From JBCBRD01 sp039819785 (GTDB lineage: Bacteria; Pseudomonadota; Alphaproteobacteria; Rhizobiales; Hyphomicrobiaceae), in the NCBI GenBank assembly GCA_039819785.1, contig JBCBRH010000046.1, positions 1 through 24,076 of the forward strand: a DNA stretch of 24,076 nucleotides, written 5' to 3'. Made by a program: the position numbers and the translations under genes. The notes under the pieces were generated by a model that ran no database searches, was not told the DNA's origin, and saw only the letters and a program-made list of their open reading frames with translations. Within the stretch, counting starts at the first letter, position 1. Every line of letters begins with the position of its first letter. Of this stretch, positions 23,753-24,076 are shown piece by piece.

Positions 23753-24076
23753 ATGCTTGGCTATCTGATCTTGATCATCATTCAAGTTGCGGTGAGCGTC
23801 TTCGGGCTGCCGCACATCATGAAATTCGTTCCAGGCGTCATCAACGGGCTACCGTTGCTCCTGCTAAAGGGCGCCATTTATGGGGCGTTGGTCTGGGCAG
23901 TCGGTCTTATTTTTTCCTACATTCTCAAAGGTGTTCGCACGCCAGGCGGCGGGACGGCTGCAACATCCATCATCGGTGGCCTGATTGGCGCTGGCGTGGT
24001 GATCGCCATGGGAATGTATAGCGTCGCGATGCCGGCTGGATTGAACTCAGATTTTGGGTTAGCGGCGGATCAGATA
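23753..24076 (+). CDS. Unrecognised multi-pass membrane protein, 3' end missing
   Basis: ATG 23753, preceded by GGGGGG (23741-23746), opens a frame that runs through the right edge; 108 codons are visible. Three hydrophobic segments can be seen: residues 1-19 (MLGYLILIIIQVAVSVFGL), about 39-59 (LKGAIYGALVWAVGLIFSYIL) and about 72-91 (SIIGGLIGAGVVIAMGMYS). A Gly/Thr-rich turn (RTPGGGT) separates the second and third. I do not recognise the family. It is divergent from dnaB. In many relatives rpsR/rplI lie next to dnaB; they are not seen here, which suggests a local rearrangement. Confidence 0.7.
   Translation, partial: MLGYLILIIIQVAVSVFGLPHIMKFVPGVINGLPLLLLKGAIYGALVWAVGLIFSYILKGVRTPGGGTAATSIIGGLIGAGVVIAMGMYSVAMPAGLNSDFGLAADQI

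Overview
The window is a chromosomal segment of an alphaproteobacterium, most likely of the Hyphomicrobiales (Rhizobiales). I infer this from gene order and protein type. The run tRNA-Ser / rlpA / D,D-carboxypeptidase / tmk / holB / metG / tatD / MBL-fold hydrolase, and the opposite-strand run dnaB / alr / radA / cvpA / purF / SDR, are both arrangements I know from that order. Base composition is moderately GC-rich throughout. I see no prophage, CRISPR array, integrase or complete insertion sequence.

Layout. (1) 1-3268: the 3' part of a CusA-type heavy-metal RND pump, followed by a CusF-like periplasmic copper chaperone; together they are a copper/silver efflux module that continues off the left edge. 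(2) 3269-4496: a gene-poor stretch holding a decayed transposase 3' end (IS481-like) with two in-frame stops, a complete tRNA-Ser(UGA) on the minus strand, and a TTAA-N7-TTAA box (CtrA-like) upstream of rlpA. (3) 4497-12005: a plus-strand envelope and replication cluster: RlpA, a PBP5-type D,D-carboxypeptidase, thymidylate kinase, DNA polymerase III delta-prime, methionyl-tRNA synthetase, TatD and a PhnP-like hydrolase. The last three genes overlap by 1 and 4 bases and so are probably translationally coupled. (4) 12129-14423: a variable zone with a class I methyltransferase, a DUF465/YdcH small coiled-coil protein and an exported DUF4437 bicupin. (5) 14506-23500, minus strand: dnaB, alr, radA, cvpA, purF, a TAXI-type periplasmic binding protein and a short-chain dehydrogenase. 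dnaB/alr overlap by 8 bases, alr/radA are 3 bases apart, and the TAXI gene and SDR overlap by 4. (6) 23753-24076: the start of an unrecognised multi-pass membrane protein diverging from dnaB and cut by the right edge.

Most of the window is housekeeping, and I do not see a clear new multi-gene system. The points most worth a second look are: a three-copy Shine-Dalgarno repeat that also reads as a 16-codon ORF overlapping the cvpA start; an orphan TAXI binding protein with a long charged helical tail coupled to an SDR; the CtrA-like box before rlpA; a CusA lacking two of the three expected periplasmic methionines although its CusF partner keeps its copper ligands; and a PurF with an unusually long leader ahead of its catalytic cysteine.
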